64,000 nt of DNA from Apis mellifera. Taxonomy: Eukaryota; Arthropoda; Insecta; Hymenoptera; Apidae. The stretch lies in NCBI RefSeq assembly GCF_003254395.2, contig NC_037642.1, positions 1,458,501 to 1,522,500 on the forward strand, read 5' to 3'. The notes below the pieces were generated by a model. That model did no database searches, was not told the origin of the DNA, and saw nothing but the letters and a program-made list of their open reading frames with translations. Made by a program: the position numbers and the translations under genes. This document shows, in pieces, positions 48,961 to 62,110 of the stretch. Position 1 is the first letter of the stretch. The number at the start of each line of letters is the position of its first letter.

Positions 48961-50760
48961 ATAATTGTAAGGATAATTATTAAAGTAAATATTGGAAATG
49001 TTATTGGATGATATTTATAAATTGTCGGGAGAGCGTGGAAGACAGTGTTTGAGAAAAAATTAGAAAATTGGAGCTTGTATGTATTTATCTTTTAATCTTT
49101 GTTTATTCAAGTTTTTACAAAAATTCTTTGATCTATAAGAAACGCATTGAAAAGTTTTTTTTCAATAGTGTTTGAAATTTTGATTAATTAAATGAATATA
49201 TAGATGTATAGAAATGTTAATATCTTTAAATTTGAATATGAAAATATCGTCGAATTTAATGCAAAGATTTAATAAATTTAATACAAATGTAAGATTTTTG
49301 GATGAAGTGTAAAAATGTTTAAAAGATGATTCTAGAAAAATATATGTTGAGGCCTATTTTTAATATTACAAATAATAAGAAATTATACTTGTAATTTGAA
49401 AAATAAGTTTTAATAGTTATCTTTGTAAACTAAATTTCACATTTGTTTTTTTTTATATCTAAATAACAAAACAATTTATATTTATTTTGTTATACTACTA
49501 CTTTTCAAAACATTAAACAATTTTTATTCAGATTTTTCAATTTAATGTATATTTGAGTTTATAAAATATTTAATTAAAATTTCTTGAATTTATCTTAATC
49601 GATTAGTTTATAATAATAAATAAAATCAATTAATTAACAGACTTTAATAAATACTGTATAAATTATAATCGATATTTTAAAGTGTGTCGCGTATAAAAAT
49701 AATACAAACATGATATATAAAAACGAACGAAAAGAGAAATATATTACGATCAATTTGTAACAGCAATTACCATCAATTATATACACAGGAAAATGCATAT
49801 CTAGGTCATGCTTTCTCGTTTATTGTGAATCATTCCAGATATTGGTTCGGTAGAAATGTCGATGAAAAATAAAATCCAATTTAATTACAATGGTTGCCAA
49901 ACATTTCTAGCGAAATAGAGATTTCGTTTCTATTTAAATTATAAATTAACAAATATTCTTCTTTCAAAATCTGTTCAATCAATTTACCCAAATATTTACA
50001 TGTTACAATAGCAATTGAGCCTGATTAACAAAATTGTATTTAAGTTTATAATCATATCTAAAAAAAATCAAATTTCCAAATTTGATTATTCAAAAATAAT
50101 CATATATCAAAAAATATCGTTATATATTTTCGATTCATTTTTACGTTATGCATCTTTTTTCTATTATAATGTCAGAGATATCCTTCCAATTAATAGAGAA
50201 ATAAGATCATTTGAATGGAGAATTTTTGGACAATATAAACTTTTTGGAAGATAGATAAATAATGATGTAAAAGATTCCATACTTTTTCAATTAATAAATT
50301 GCAGAAAATTTTAATATGTACACTTTGCAAATAATTCTTCTTTTCTTTTTTTATTTCATTTTAATAATCAACACTAAGTGCACATTTACGTTTTGATATT
50401 ATTATACATACATTATGCAAACAGTATCAATTTTAAAATAAATTCCATTTCTAGCACTGTTGGTAAAGCAAAGCATCTTCATTATTACAAATGAATAGTT
50501 GAATTTCTTTATAAATTCTGAATAACAACACAAATTTTATCAATAATTTTGAAAGATACATTTTCACAATCACAAAATCACTCTAATTCATATTAATTAT
50601 TTACTTCAATATTTGATACTCGATAATAATACAAATTCTCTATCAAATTCTCAAAATAATTCCCCTCTCCCCCATAAAAACATCGTCAAACTCCCAATAC
50701 CACCCTCTTTAACCAATAAAATAAAATGAAGGAAGGGAGAAGAAAACCATTTGAAACGAT
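48960..50760. other. AT-rich spacer
   Basis: Nearly two kilobases of low-GC DNA with no supported feature. Confidence 0.55.
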
Positions 50761-51348
50761 CAAAGAGGAAAAATGCGACAAGATCGGTCTAATCATCCCC
50801 CGGAAGCTTCAAAGGGGGTGCGCCGCGTCCCGCCCCCTCCCCGACGATTCTCAATTCGAAATGACGCTCGTCAAAGAATGATAATTCGCCACGTGAGCGC
50901 GGATTAACACGAAAATCGTGGAGCGGGCGAAACTTATGCGCGCGAAATTATTTTCGTGCCGGCCCGGGGACTTTAATTTGCGATAGAAGCTGACTGCGCT
51001 GTCAAAGGGATGCCGCGCGCTTCCAACAGCCCGTCCTACAACCCCTATTCTCGGCCACCAGCCTCAGCCAGCCAGCCAGCCAGCCGATTTAATTAATGTT
51101 CCTCCCTCCCCCCCCCCCGCGTAGATATGGCGGGGAGACCCTCCTCGTGAAACATCGTTGGCGGGGTCTCGCAGCTGTTGGGAGAAAGTACCGAACGAAC
51201 CGAAATTGCGTTCACCCGGAAATTGCGTTTTTACGATCCCATAATGAGACTGTCCATGCGACTTTTTCCTCGCGAATAACATTTCGCGAATACATTTCGC
51301 GTTTTCGACTCCGCGGATCGGTGTAATTTTCGCCTTCAATCAACTTTT

Positions 51349-51380
<32 letters not shown>

Positions 51381-51390
51381 TTTTTTGGAA
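50760..51390. other. CpG-rich island ending in simple repeats
   Basis: GC-rich DNA carrying a (CAGC)n run at 51065-51085, an 11-base C run at 51108-51118 and a (TTC)n/T tract at 51345-51386. Mirrored frames at 51064-51339 are not recognisable. Confidence 0.4.
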
Positions 51391-52480
51391 GGGAAGAAAG
51401 GAAACGAAATGAGTTGGAGTTTGTTTTGGAAATATCTTTGATGTCGAGCGATGCTGATTCTTTGATGATGGCCCTTGATGGAAAAGTTGTGGATGGCTTT
51501 GAAGGAGCTTATGATAGGAGAGGAAAGGTGTTTTTTTTCGTTTCGGTGTAATGATTGAATGGGTATCTAGAAGTATTATATATTTCGTAAAATTTGTAAG
51601 GGAAATGTGACAAGTATTCGTTGTTCGGTGTAATAATGAAAAAAATTGATTTAAAATATATCCTTCTTCCATGATTATTCCATGATTATTTTTTACCGTA
51701 TTAATTTTTGATCTATCATTGTCCAGTTTTCATAATCGTTTGAAAAGATTTATTCGCAATATTTTTTTGTTTTTTATCGTATTAAAATTTTATTTCGAAT
51801 AATCGACGTTTACGAAATAATTCTTACTCGAGTGGTAAATTTGCCTGAATAAGAAAAAAAAAAAAGAAAGTTTTAACATATCCGGAAAAGGATTTTAAAG
51901 AATATTGTACTTGATCTAAATCTGATTGTTGTTTCAATTTAAATTGATTATCAAACAAACGATTGTAAACACTTGACGATATAAACGCGATTTAATAACG
52001 CGATATGGAAAACAATTATGTATGATCGTAATAGAGGTTAATGTATCTCGATATTCCCTATATAATTCGTATCTCCAAATAGACTTTTCCATTAAATTTT
52101 GTTCCGCGACAACTATCGATTTATCACTTGAAATTTATTTCCGAAATCCCAATACTCGGTATTTTCAAACAAAATACCGAGTTCGACGCGAATTTGTACT
52201 CATTTAAATTCGAATAATTTCAAATTTAAACGAAAAAAACTTTACCTACACACCTACTATAGCGAAATTTCAATTTATTTTATATAGTTTCACCTACTCT
52301 GGAAATATTCTGGAAATATCGCCACGAACTTTACCGTGAAAATTCGTTCGAAATTTCCACGAAAAAGATGTATAGATAGATAGAAAAGAATTGCCTATGA
52401 CATCGTTCATCGAAAAATCATCATGTGGAATAATAAATAAAAACCACGTGGAATTTCCTCCTCAGCAAAGATTGCCTGCA
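51390..52480. other. AT-rich spacer
   Basis: Low-GC DNA, no supported feature. Confidence 0.5.
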
Positions 52481-52910
52481 ATATTTTCCAACGAAGAAAA
52501 TCGTTGAACCGACATTACGCTTTCGTATCACCCGCCAGATATTTCGTTGAAGTGTCTCGTTACCGTTGTCCGATTCGTTGAGCACAGGGATGATGATGTT
52601 CGTTCCAGCTGTGTTGTTATTCGGGGAAAACGGATAAGTGACCTCAGATAAATTGACCACTCGAGCCCCATGCGCTAGAGGGCGCATCCTTTACCGTGTC
52701 CTTCCCCCTTTGCTATCCTCCTCGACCACGGCAAAGACTTGATCCGTGACTCGAAAGCTTCCTACACGTGTCTCAAACTCTAATTAGCTTCTGTACACAC
52801 GGCCGGGTAATTGTTTCGGAGGCTGTTGTCAGTGGGAGCGAAAGGAACGCGAGTGAAATTAAAATGAAACGGTGTTAAACGGTGCAAATTTCCCCGAGCT
52901 ATCCTGCTTT
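52480..52910. other. Complex moderate-GC element
   Basis: Non-repetitive sequence with the best CTCF-like motif of the window (52672-52685). It immediately precedes a tandem-repeat block. No coding pattern. Confidence 0.35.
52672..52685 (+). promoter_or_regulatory. CTCF-like motif
   Basis: GCGCTAGAGGGCGC matches the animal CTCF consensus CCASYAGRKGGCRS at 12 of 14 positions, with a complete core and flanking S/Y positions. It sits in moderate-GC DNA. Binding is inference. Confidence 0.4.
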
Positions 52911-52918
52911 CTCGAATC

Positions 52919-53561
52919 TTTTTAAAACTCTCTTTTGACTTTTTGGGATCGATGGTTAATAGATCCCTTTTTATTCTCTGTAACTTCTTTTTTAGATTAG
53001 ATTTTTCTTCTATTTAAAAGCTTTAGAAAAAGGAAGAAATTGTTCTTTGAAATTTAGAATTAGAATTATTAGATATAAATATTGTATTGTATTGTTTAAT
53101 TCAATAATTAATATGTTTCTTGTATTTTCTCTTAAAATTTTAAAACTCTCTTTTGACTCTTTGGAATCGATGGTTAATAGATCCCTTTTTATTCTCTGTA
53201 ACTTCTTTTTTAGATTTTTCTTCTATTTAAGAGGTTTAGAAAAAGGAAGAAATTATTCTTTGAACTTAGAATTAGAATTATTAGATATAAATATTGTATT
53301 GTATTGTTTAATTCAATAATTAATATGTTTCTTGTATCTTCTCTTAAAACTTTAAAACTCTCTTTTGACTCTTTGGAATCGATGGTTAATAGATCCCTTT
53401 TTATTCTCTGTAACTTCTTTTTTAGATTTTTCTTCTATTTAAGAGGTTTAGAAAAAGGAAGAAATTGTTCTTTGAACTTAGAATTAGAATTATTAGATAT
53501 AAATATTGTATTGTATTGTTTAATTCAATAATTAAAATGTTTCTTGTATCTTCTCTTAGAA
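52919..53561. repeat. Three-unit tandem repeat, 212-218 bp unit
   Basis: TTTAAAACTCTCTTTTGAC marks unit starts near 52921, 53139 and 53351, giving periods of 218 and 212. Each unit also contains ATCGATGGTTAATAGATCCC, GAAGAAAT and AATATTGTATTGTATTG words in the same order. Copies are about 95% alike by eye, so the expansion is recent. The two near-identical open frames (53047-53319, 53304-53531) are copies of the same repeat, not genes. Confidence 0.92.
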
Positions 53562-54540
53562 TGTAAGACATATGTAATGGATTTTATATTGGATGTCTTA
53601 TAAAATTCGATATTGAAATGCAAACGAAGAATAAAAGATTTTTACGATCAAATTGCTTGAAAATCTACGTATTTTCAAACGATCGAGTAATTCGCGATAT
53701 TTCACAGCAATTCGTCCAAATAGACTTTTTGCTTTTGGGGGGAGAAAAAAAAAGGAAGAGTTCGATTTGAAGAGCGGACCCGCATTTATGAATTTAAATA
53801 TTCGAGATAGATAGGCGAGTTTTTTACCCAACTCCCGTGTTACTTTATACCTTTCTCTATATTCAACGCTCGTAGTTTGCCCTTGTTAAACGAACACATT
53901 TGCGGACACATCCTTTGTACTTGGTATGCATGCGGCTATTTCTAAGCATTTTACATTTTCGATTTATTTTCAGCTAGCTCTTTCAATTTTGCCTCTATTC
54001 CATTTTTTATTCCAGACTCTCGATATTTCCTTATCTATACAATTTAATAATTATTCAATCGTGTAAAGAGATGAATTGAATAATGGTTAAAAAAATTTAT
54101 GTAATTTTTAATGTAAAACGGTTTTCTATCTCATTTCGATCCATAATTCATCGTATTCGTAACGTAATCATTTCTATATTATATACATCAAATTTTTCAG
54201 AGCATTAAAGTTTACCATTTACTTGAAACAAGCGAAGCAAGAATTTAAATAATAATGTTTATTTGAAATAAAAACGTATTTATAAACCAAATCAAATTTC
54301 AATTAACAATTATTGTACATATACACGTATCGTACGTAAAATTTAATTCTTCGCCATTGTACAAATTTATCGATCGAATCAAATTTATTTCCAAACGAGT
54401 ATCGACAAATTAAAAAAAAAAAAAAGAAAAATGATCGAAAGAAAAATAAGGAATCTATCGATCCCACCGACATTTCTCCAAGGGAGTACACATGGATTTG
54501 TAATCCGCCAACCTGTCCTTGTCATTTTTATCGTAGAAGC
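53562..54540. other. AT-rich spacer
   Basis: Low-GC DNA with A runs at 53746-53755 and 54411-54424; no supported gene. Confidence 0.5.
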
Positions 54541-55200
54541 CAACGAAGCAGATATTCGCGTCGGATTAAGAAAGAGCTACGGGGCGAGCTCTTCCATAGC
54601 TGAGGAAATAAAGAAAGGAAACAGAGTGTATATGCTGGCCCAGTCTCATTTAAATGTACGATACCGCTCGCCTCTTATCGCATTATAGTAAATACGGACT
54701 ATACTCGTTCCGGCGGAAACGAGGGGAGAAACGGCTGCACCGCTGATTGCAAATTGACTTCGCTACCGAAATAATACCGGCGAGCCCGTTACCTTGCGAT
54801 TCTTATTGCACCAAGTTCGTTACGGTTATTCTTTTTCTCTGTCCGCTCGCTGTTTCTCCTCCTCCCCTTCCTCCCCTCGCCGCTTCGTTCCTCACCCACG
54901 TTTAAACGTACGTGTACCACTCACCTAGCCCAACCTACCCCCGCTTACTTTCTCTGCCTTCTCCTCCCTATCCCCCTCCTCCCCGCCCGTGTGCCTCTCC
55001 GCCCTTTTTTCAGCTCCATTATTTACCTTCAGTCTCCTTTCTACGTTTCTTTGTAGCGGGCCGTTTGTCGAGAATGTTGTAATCCAATTTATTCCTCGTT
55101 CCTCGGCGTTTTTTTTCTCTATCCTTTTCCTCTCTATTTTTCTCCTCTTCCATTTTTCCCATCTTCTTCCCTCTCTCCCTTGTTTTGTTTCGTTCGTTCC
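54540..55200. other. Pyrimidine-rich GC island
   Basis: C- and T-rich on the + strand, with a minus-strand G-quadruplex pattern at 54966-54988 (C-runs of 3, 5, 4 and 3). The 90-codon frame 54989-55261 is Phe/Leu/Ser-rich because of the pyrimidine bias. Confidence 0.4.
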
Positions 55201-56440
55201 CTACTTACCGATGTTTTTTTTAATTAAAATTCTGAAAATCGATGAAGTTATTTTTTTCTGAATCTCTTTTCTTACACGCGTGAAAATTTTGTCTACGATT
55301 TTGTCTTTTATTTTCGAAAATGAGAGGTAAAATTTATTTCCAAACTCTTGTATCAAAAAATCATTATTTATATGTTCCTCTGAAAATGAAAATGAAAACA
55401 TTTAATTTTTTTATGAATAGTGTATAAAAGTGTATAAAATTTTACATATTTTTTCTTCTTTGGAATAAATTATATTTTACGAACGATGGAACGATAAATT
55501 TTCGTTTTATCGTTGAAACGAAATTATTCTTTTATTTTCGGGTTTTTAAAAATTTTGTCGACCGAGTCAAGGAGAAGAAAAAAAGGGAAAAAGAATCAAG
55601 ATTTTAAAACGAACGACTCTTGCAATTACGTACAACAAGTGCCTTTGTTTTCTCGAGACCGGTCGAACAGTCTAAACAAGAATTTCATAAAACTTCATGC
55701 TGGGAATATTCTTGCGCGATTTCACTACGCACGTAATTTGAATGTGTTTCACGGTCGCTCAGATTCAAAAATAAATCCTGTGATTTTTACAACACCGACT
55801 TCCATTCAGATCTTTTATTCTCTTGAATATTCCTTTTACGACGAATAAACTTTCCCTTTTATTTTTCTTTATATTTACTTATCAAGCTAATGTGTTACAA
55901 AAATTTCTAATATTTAAATAAAAGATTTCCATTTTTAGAGAGATAAAATAATTAAAAAACAGTTAAAAATAATTGAATTTTAATATTATATAGTGCGCAA
56001 TAGAATTATATTTTTAATATTTTTTTTAAACATACAATTATATAGTAGATTATTAAAATTTTTTTTATCTTTTATTTTTGTTATAAATTTATTTTTTAAT
56101 CGATTTCGTCCCTTTAGAATATTTCGTAAAAATAAATCGATCCATATTATTTACTCTGTTACATTCATTCTCACAAAATTTCATTAGAACAATTTTTCCT
56201 CATTTTTGATACACAATTTATTATTTAAATCCAAATGTTTCTGGACGAAAGTATTATATTATATTAATTGAAACGATTATTTGAAATGATTAATCGGTAT
56301 ATAATATAAAAATAAAATTACATAAACAAAGGTTTGTATATTTTTGACTTAAACGATGCATTTAACGACGTATTCTTATAAAAAATACAAAAAATTTCAT
56401 ATATTTTAATCTGCCTAACCATTAATTACCCGAAAACCGA
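55200..56440. other. AT-rich spacer
   Basis: Mostly low-GC. The 111-codon frame 55513-55848 is Asn/Lys/Phe-rich with no recognised pattern. Confidence 0.45.
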
Positions 56441-56940
56441 TTTATCGAACAAGACACCGGGCATTGCTAAATGAGAAAGCTTGAAATGAAACGTTGAAGT
56501 GAAATCTCCGTTTAAATCGCAGTTAATTCCTTCCATTATCTTAATATGGGCGTAGATGCCAAAAGGTCGCATTTTCCAGCGCAGCGTGTCGTGTAACGAG
56601 CGGGTTTGCCCGCAGAACGAGGGGATCGCGCATCATGGCCGATAAACGCGGCTACGAAAACGTTTAATCGACAATCACGGCCCGATTGTCGGCTGTCCTA
56701 TATTACCGCCTTAATTGCGCCACATTAATTATAATGGTATGATTATTGGGCCGTGAGGGTGATTACCTCTGCCCGTCTCATCTACGCCGATTAGGCCGTC
56801 TTTGTACACGCCTGGATCGACCCAGTAACTAATGTCGACACTGGCCGGGTGCCATCGTTCGATCACCTGTCACCCCCTCGACGATAGCGTGACAACGCTG
56901 GATGTTGCGTGTCACGCCGTTCAACGCAATTTCTTCCCTC
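56440..56940. other. Complex island, strong candidate conserved noncoding element
   Basis: Dense non-repetitive sequence with several homeodomain-like TAAT words (for example CATTAATTATAATGG near 56724), clear of homopolymers and without a long open frame. Such texture in an AT-rich insect intron is typical of developmental enhancers. This is inference from appearance only. Confidence 0.4.
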
Positions 56941-57860
56941 ATATTTCGTAAATTTTTCAATGATATCTAATTACAAGAAAGAATTTCTTTTTTTAGAATT
57001 GATTAGAGGGATAATAATCGTATGATGTTCCATTTTGTTATTTGCATTTCTCCTTTTTATTTAATATTCTAAAAATTGTCAAAAGATTCGTTTTACGATA
57101 TTCTTATTACAATATTATTATTGTTTTTAATCGTTCCAATAATTTTGCACCTAAATTAATCACGTATTTAAAGATCACCGTGAAAAATATGATAAAAATT
57201 ATTTCTTGAATTAAAAATCTGTAAAATCGAAAAACTAGACAACATTACTTTCATTATACTGCATATATTATGAATCTATATACTTAACAAAAATCATCGA
57301 GGCTTCAAACTTGATATCACGCAAACACTAAACTTCTCAAAACCACCCTCTGCTCGAAAGTCACCCCCTAAACAATTTACTCAAGTCAGCATCCGCAGAC
57401 CATCATCCAGACTCCATCATAGTTCATCGTCCATCGTTTTCGTCCCCCATGAGTCGTTTAATTATCCGCGAGAAATATTTGGAAACGAACGTCGACGAAC
57501 GAAGGCCTCGACGTGAGGATCAGAGAAGGAATTCTCGGGAGAGGGGAGAGAAGACGTACGTGGGAGCTCCAAGTTTCTCCGCCGCTTGTGTGACCAAGAG
57601 ATAATGGGTCAGGCTTAATACTCACAAAGGGAGGATGGTGGCAGCTCGCGACACTTGTGCGCTACGGCTTAAGTTTCGTAATACCGGTCGAGCATTAGTG
57701 ATACAGGTTGGGCGAACGCTTAATGCAATTTGCATATCTTCGGCTTAAAGGTTACCGACTTACGACCGCTGGATCGTTGTTTTCGTGAGAAACAATCGGC
57801 GCGCCTTTGCTTACGCGAGTTCGTTGGGGGGGTAATGGGGGAGTTGGGACGGACGTTTTG
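56940..57860. other. AT-rich DNA then moderate-GC patch
   Basis: Low-GC to about 57300, then CpG-containing complex DNA from 57330 to 57860. No exon supported. Confidence 0.45.
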
Positions 57861-57861
57861 G

Positions 57862-57864
<3 letters not shown>

Positions 57865-57894
<30 letters not shown>
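57865..57894. repeat. 30-base T tract
   Basis: An uninterrupted run of 30 T residues. It could be a microsatellite or the reverse-oriented poly-A tail of a retrocopy, but no retrocopy body is visible beside it. Confidence 0.9.
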
Positions 57895-57896
<2 letters not shown>

Positions 57897-59560
57897 CTCT
57901 CGCTTCTTGTTGTTTGCTCTATAAAAGGGGATAAGGAAAGTTTGCGGGGATGAAATTTAAAAGGGTTTTTGAAGTTGAGATTGTGGAATTGTTGCTATTA
58001 GGAGGTTTAACTATGGAAGGTTGTTCGAGGAAGATAAGAAGGGATGTAGTTTGGTGGTTTGTATTTTGGATGTGGGTTTTTTTTCTTTGTGAAAATGAGC
58101 CTCTTTGAGAGATAAGAGATTGGAGAAATTGTAGTTTAATGTGTTGAAGTTTAATTTCTGAAGTTGAGATTCAGTTAAACTGTCGCTAAAAAAATTTTGA
58201 AGGGTTGAAATTTTAAAGAGATAGAAAAAAATGTGAGCCATTTGCTTTTTTTTCTTATTTTTTGAGAAATTCTTACGATTAAGTGTTTATTAAATTTTGG
58301 AAAAATAAAGATTAATTCACACATTTTCATTTTTAATTCGCAGAAATATCTCGAATAAAGAATCTTCTCGAAATATTTCTCGAGATTAGAATAGAATTGA
58401 GAATAGAAAATGATTATAAAGTAACGACGTGTTATTAGAAATATCTTATTTAATATTGTATTGTTAAAAAATACATCAAATATATTTAAATCGTATTTTA
58501 ATTTTTATTTCACGTTCCAATATGCTACAAAAACTAATTAACACACAAAAATTTACCCTAGTTTGTACAAAAATTATATTTAAAAAAAAAAACAATTTCG
58601 ATATAAAACCATACAATTTCTTTTGCTTTTACCACGTCGAAAAATTGAAACAAATCCAAATGTAAATTTACTCGATTAAAAAATCCGATTAACAATTTCG
58701 TCGATCGAATAAAAATCCCGCGTCTTTAACTCTTCGTTTAATCCGATATATCCGAAATAATTTTTTCTCAATCTGCTTAGCTTCTGAAGAGAATAATTCA
58801 ACGACAATGTTTATCCCGCGCGCGATGTTTATTCAATATACTTGAATATCTCGGACGGTCAGTTTTATCCTTACTGTTTGGCCAACGAATTCATTTACGG
58901 TCGGCGTGCGCCGCGAGAATCGCCGGAAGCTCCTCGTTCACCGAGCAGTGAAACGCGATATTTTTCATAAAATCCTGTTATTCAGCCGCGGCTGCGCGAT
59001 TTTGAATATCTTTCGCGAGCAGAAAGGGGGGGAAATTCCGGCTCCGATTCCGCGTAACGGCTAAACAAAACCGCTATGTAAATTGTGTATCCACCGTCCC
59101 GCATATTTCGTTAGCTTTACGTATCTGACCGTTTTATTCCTGCAACTTTGTAGCAGGACGACGAAGCGGAATTTCGAATTCCGTCCATCTTACGCGGCTT
59201 GGACGAGGGTAATAATTGTAATGGTTATCACAATGTTGAAGGATCGATCGTGAAACTGAATAACTTTGAGAGCGATCAATCGGCTGTAAAATCTTCAATA
59301 TTGTTTCATGGCTGGGGGAATATTAATTTCAGGAATCGATTAAAGCTTTTAAATAATTGTACATTGGGCGAACGAGATTTTTAATATATATCGATCTTTT
59401 GTACATTTTGTATATAATTTATATTGTAATTATTTATCGATTAATAATATCGTGTGACGTAACATTGACGACGAAATGATCTTCTGCATCGTTGAACTTA
59501 TATATTTGTCGTTGATGATCTATAATTCGTAAAATTTTACGCTTATATAATGCATGTTAA
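57895..59560. other. AT-rich DNA with a CpG-containing patch
   Basis: 58780-59220 is a moderate-GC complex segment. The rest is low-GC. No supported gene. Confidence 0.45.
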
Positions 59561-59568
59561 TTGAATGT

Positions 59569-60036
59569 GTAAATCAAAGATTAGGCTTTGTTCTTCGTGT
59601 TTTGGTAATAATAAATAAAAAATTGCTTAATTTTATTCGAATCGTCAGGGAAATCTCAAATCTTTTATACGTTCTTTTTAATGTATAATCAATCTGTGAA
59701 TCAAAGATTAGGCTTTGCTCTTCGCGTTTTGGTGCAATAAAAAATTGCCTAATTTTATGTTCGAATCGTCAGGGAAATCAAATCTTTTATACGTTTTTTT
59801 TAATTATAATTCCATCTGTAAATTAAAAATTAGTCTTTGCTCTTCGTGTTTTGGTGCAATAAAAAATTGCCTAATTTTGTGTTCGAATCAGGGAAATCTC
59901 AGATCTTTTATACGTTCTTTTTAATGTATAATTCAATCTGTGAATTAAAGATTAGACTTTACTCTTCGCGTTTTGGTGCAATAAAAAATTGCCTAATTTT
60001 GTTCGAATCATCAGGGAAATCTCAGATCTTTTATAA
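59569..60036. repeat. Four-unit tandem repeat, ~122 bp unit
   Basis: Units begin near 59569, 59696, 59818 and 59940. Each carries AAAGATTAG, a CTCTTCG(C/T)GTTTTGGT word, AAAAAATTGCCTAATTTT, TTCGAATC, CAGGGAAATC and ATCTTTTATACGTT in order. Small indels separate the copies. Partial open frames crossing it (59715-59924, 59837-60052) repeat the same peptide words and are not genes. Confidence 0.92.
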
Positions 60037-61640
60037 AATTTATAATACATAATATTGCAAAATTTAATTGAAAAATCACTCGATAAATGAATGTATCGTG
60101 CTTTTTCCGTTGCAAAGAGACTTATGAATTTACTTTCCTGTGCATTTACCTACGAATTACAAAGCGTTAATCCCTTATTAATTACTGTTCTGTGATAACA
60201 AGCTTCTCTTCACTTTTGTGGAGAAATTTCAAGGGCAGACAATAAAGAAATAATGACAAATGACCGAATATCAAGGGAGAGGAATTAGCCAGCAATTTCG
60301 AATGGTCAACGCGCCATCGGATAAAGTATTCCATAATTCTTCGTGACAGCACGATCGTCAATATTAACTGAGTTACAATTGACTGTTAGTGCAACCTCGT
60401 TGTACCGTCGATCGAAGATAAATTTAACGCGCGCGAGGAAATTGAAAATGGTTTACATTGTCGGGCGAAAAAAAAAAGGAAACAAAGAAAAAAAAGAGGA
60501 GGGAAAAAAATTGGGGAAAAAAAAAAATCAAACGAGGATATCGTCGATCGTAATTGTCAGCACATAGAGTTTCAAACCTCTATTCGACTGATAACACATA
60601 TCTGACAGGATAGAATCCTGACAGCGCAGCTGCTGAAAAGTAAACAAAATTTGCGAAGCTCGAATATTGGGATCGATCGATCGTGCTCTAGAGAGAGAAA
60701 GAGAGAGAGAGTGAAACGCTGTTTCAAAAATGTTTTCTAACCGGAAAACAGTTGGAATACGTTTACCATCATTAATTTCAATTTGATTAAAATTTTTGTT
60801 TGCCCACTACTCGGAATTCTCAACGTCGTTTTGTCTCGCTTGTCCCGCTGAAAATAATGACTGTTGGGGGATAAAGCAGAGGAAAAAAAATGGTCGAATC
60901 TATTTTTATTGAGGCACGTGGACGTTCAATTTTGCCCGGTTATGTAGAGTTTTGTATTACAGTGAATAAATTCGATTGCATCGTTCAATGTATTTCCATT
61001 CCTGGAACGAGAGCACACATATAAATCGGGGATTATTGCATTTGTAGTAAATGTAAATTTTGAATTCTCCTACGGTAAAAGTTTTTTTGTAAATCCAGGT
61101 ATTAATCGCAAATCTCTCTCTCTCTTTTTTTTTTTTTAATAACATGAAACATGTACATTATATCGTAAAACGTAATTTTGATCATTGCAATTATCATCAC
61201 ATACCTTATACAATATCATATTATTTATCAGATATATTAAAATACACAAGAGTTTTTACAATACAAATTTTAACGAATATAATCTATAATAACCCATAGA
61301 AAAAAATCTCTACAATTACTCTTTAAAAAAGGAACGAATGAGTCAAAAAAAAAAAATCTAATAAACGAAAACATCTCCATCGACGGTAAAAAAAAAAAAA
61401 GAAAAAAAAAGAAAAAGGAAAAACGTTCAGCGCACTAAAACCCAAGTATGAAGCCGAAGCACCAAATATCTTACCCGAACAACCCCAATTTAAACCAGGG
61501 AACCCTCCCCCTTTCCCGTAAACACGAATTTCCACTCGAATTTGGAAGACAAAGCGGAGGAAGAAGCTCGTCAGAAACCCATCCGAAAGAACTTTCACGA
61601 TTCACCGCGGCATTGACTTTCCATAAAAACCCCAAGTAGC
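60036..61640. other. AT-rich DNA with simple repeats
   Basis: Contains A-rich tracts at 60466-60530 and 61387-61419 and a (GA)n run at 60690-60712. An E-box word shared with 40909 sits at 60615-60632. No exon supported. Confidence 0.5.
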
Positions 61641-62110
61641 GGGAGGGGAGGGGCACGATACGTGAAACGAAATCGTGCTCGAAGCGAGGAGAGCGTGGAT
61701 GGGATTTTAGAAGGGTTGCAAGGGTAAGGTAAACGATATTTGCGAAGCTTGGGGGATCGATAGCAATTTAACCATCCCTCCACTATTCCGTACGACCTCT
61801 ACCCTCCGCTATGTACCTACCTTCCTTCGACGTAGGACCATCACAGCGTGGCCACTGTAGCTACTTTCCTCTCTCTCTCTCTTTCTCTCTCTCTCTGTCG
61901 GTGGATTGTGCACCGTGCCCTAGTCGGAACTCATCCATATACATCGGGAAAATTAATATCTGGGCTTCGTTCGCGCGTTGAATAAACTCGGTTGCGCGGC
62001 CGCTTCCTTCCAGCCACCCCCTTGGCTCACTTCGTTATTCCGGCCGGTGATGATCAACCCCTTGTCTTCGAAATATCCCTCTGCCCCTGTTTTGAGGTAT
62101 CACGAGTCCC
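61640..62110. other. GC-richer island with (CT)n
   Basis: CpG-containing DNA with a CT microsatellite at about 61868-61897. No coding pattern. Confidence 0.35.

Noticed and set aside
53047..53531. Two nearly identical open frames of 90 and 75 codons
   Set aside because: They are copies of the 212-218-bp tandem repeat unit, not paralogous genes.
55993..56187. Hydrophobic 64-codon frame considered as a second NUMT
   Set aside because: No ordered landmarks of any mitochondrial protein could be identified.
57865..57894. T tract considered as the poly-A tail of a reverse-oriented retrocopy
   Set aside because: No coding or transposon-like body and no target-site duplication is visible next to it.
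59755..59775. TTCGAATC words considered as tRNA B-boxes
   Set aside because: No cloverleaf, A-box or acceptor stem could be folded around them.
59715..60052. Two similar open frames with repeated peptide words
   Set aside because: They read through the ~122-bp tandem repeat and change phase between units.
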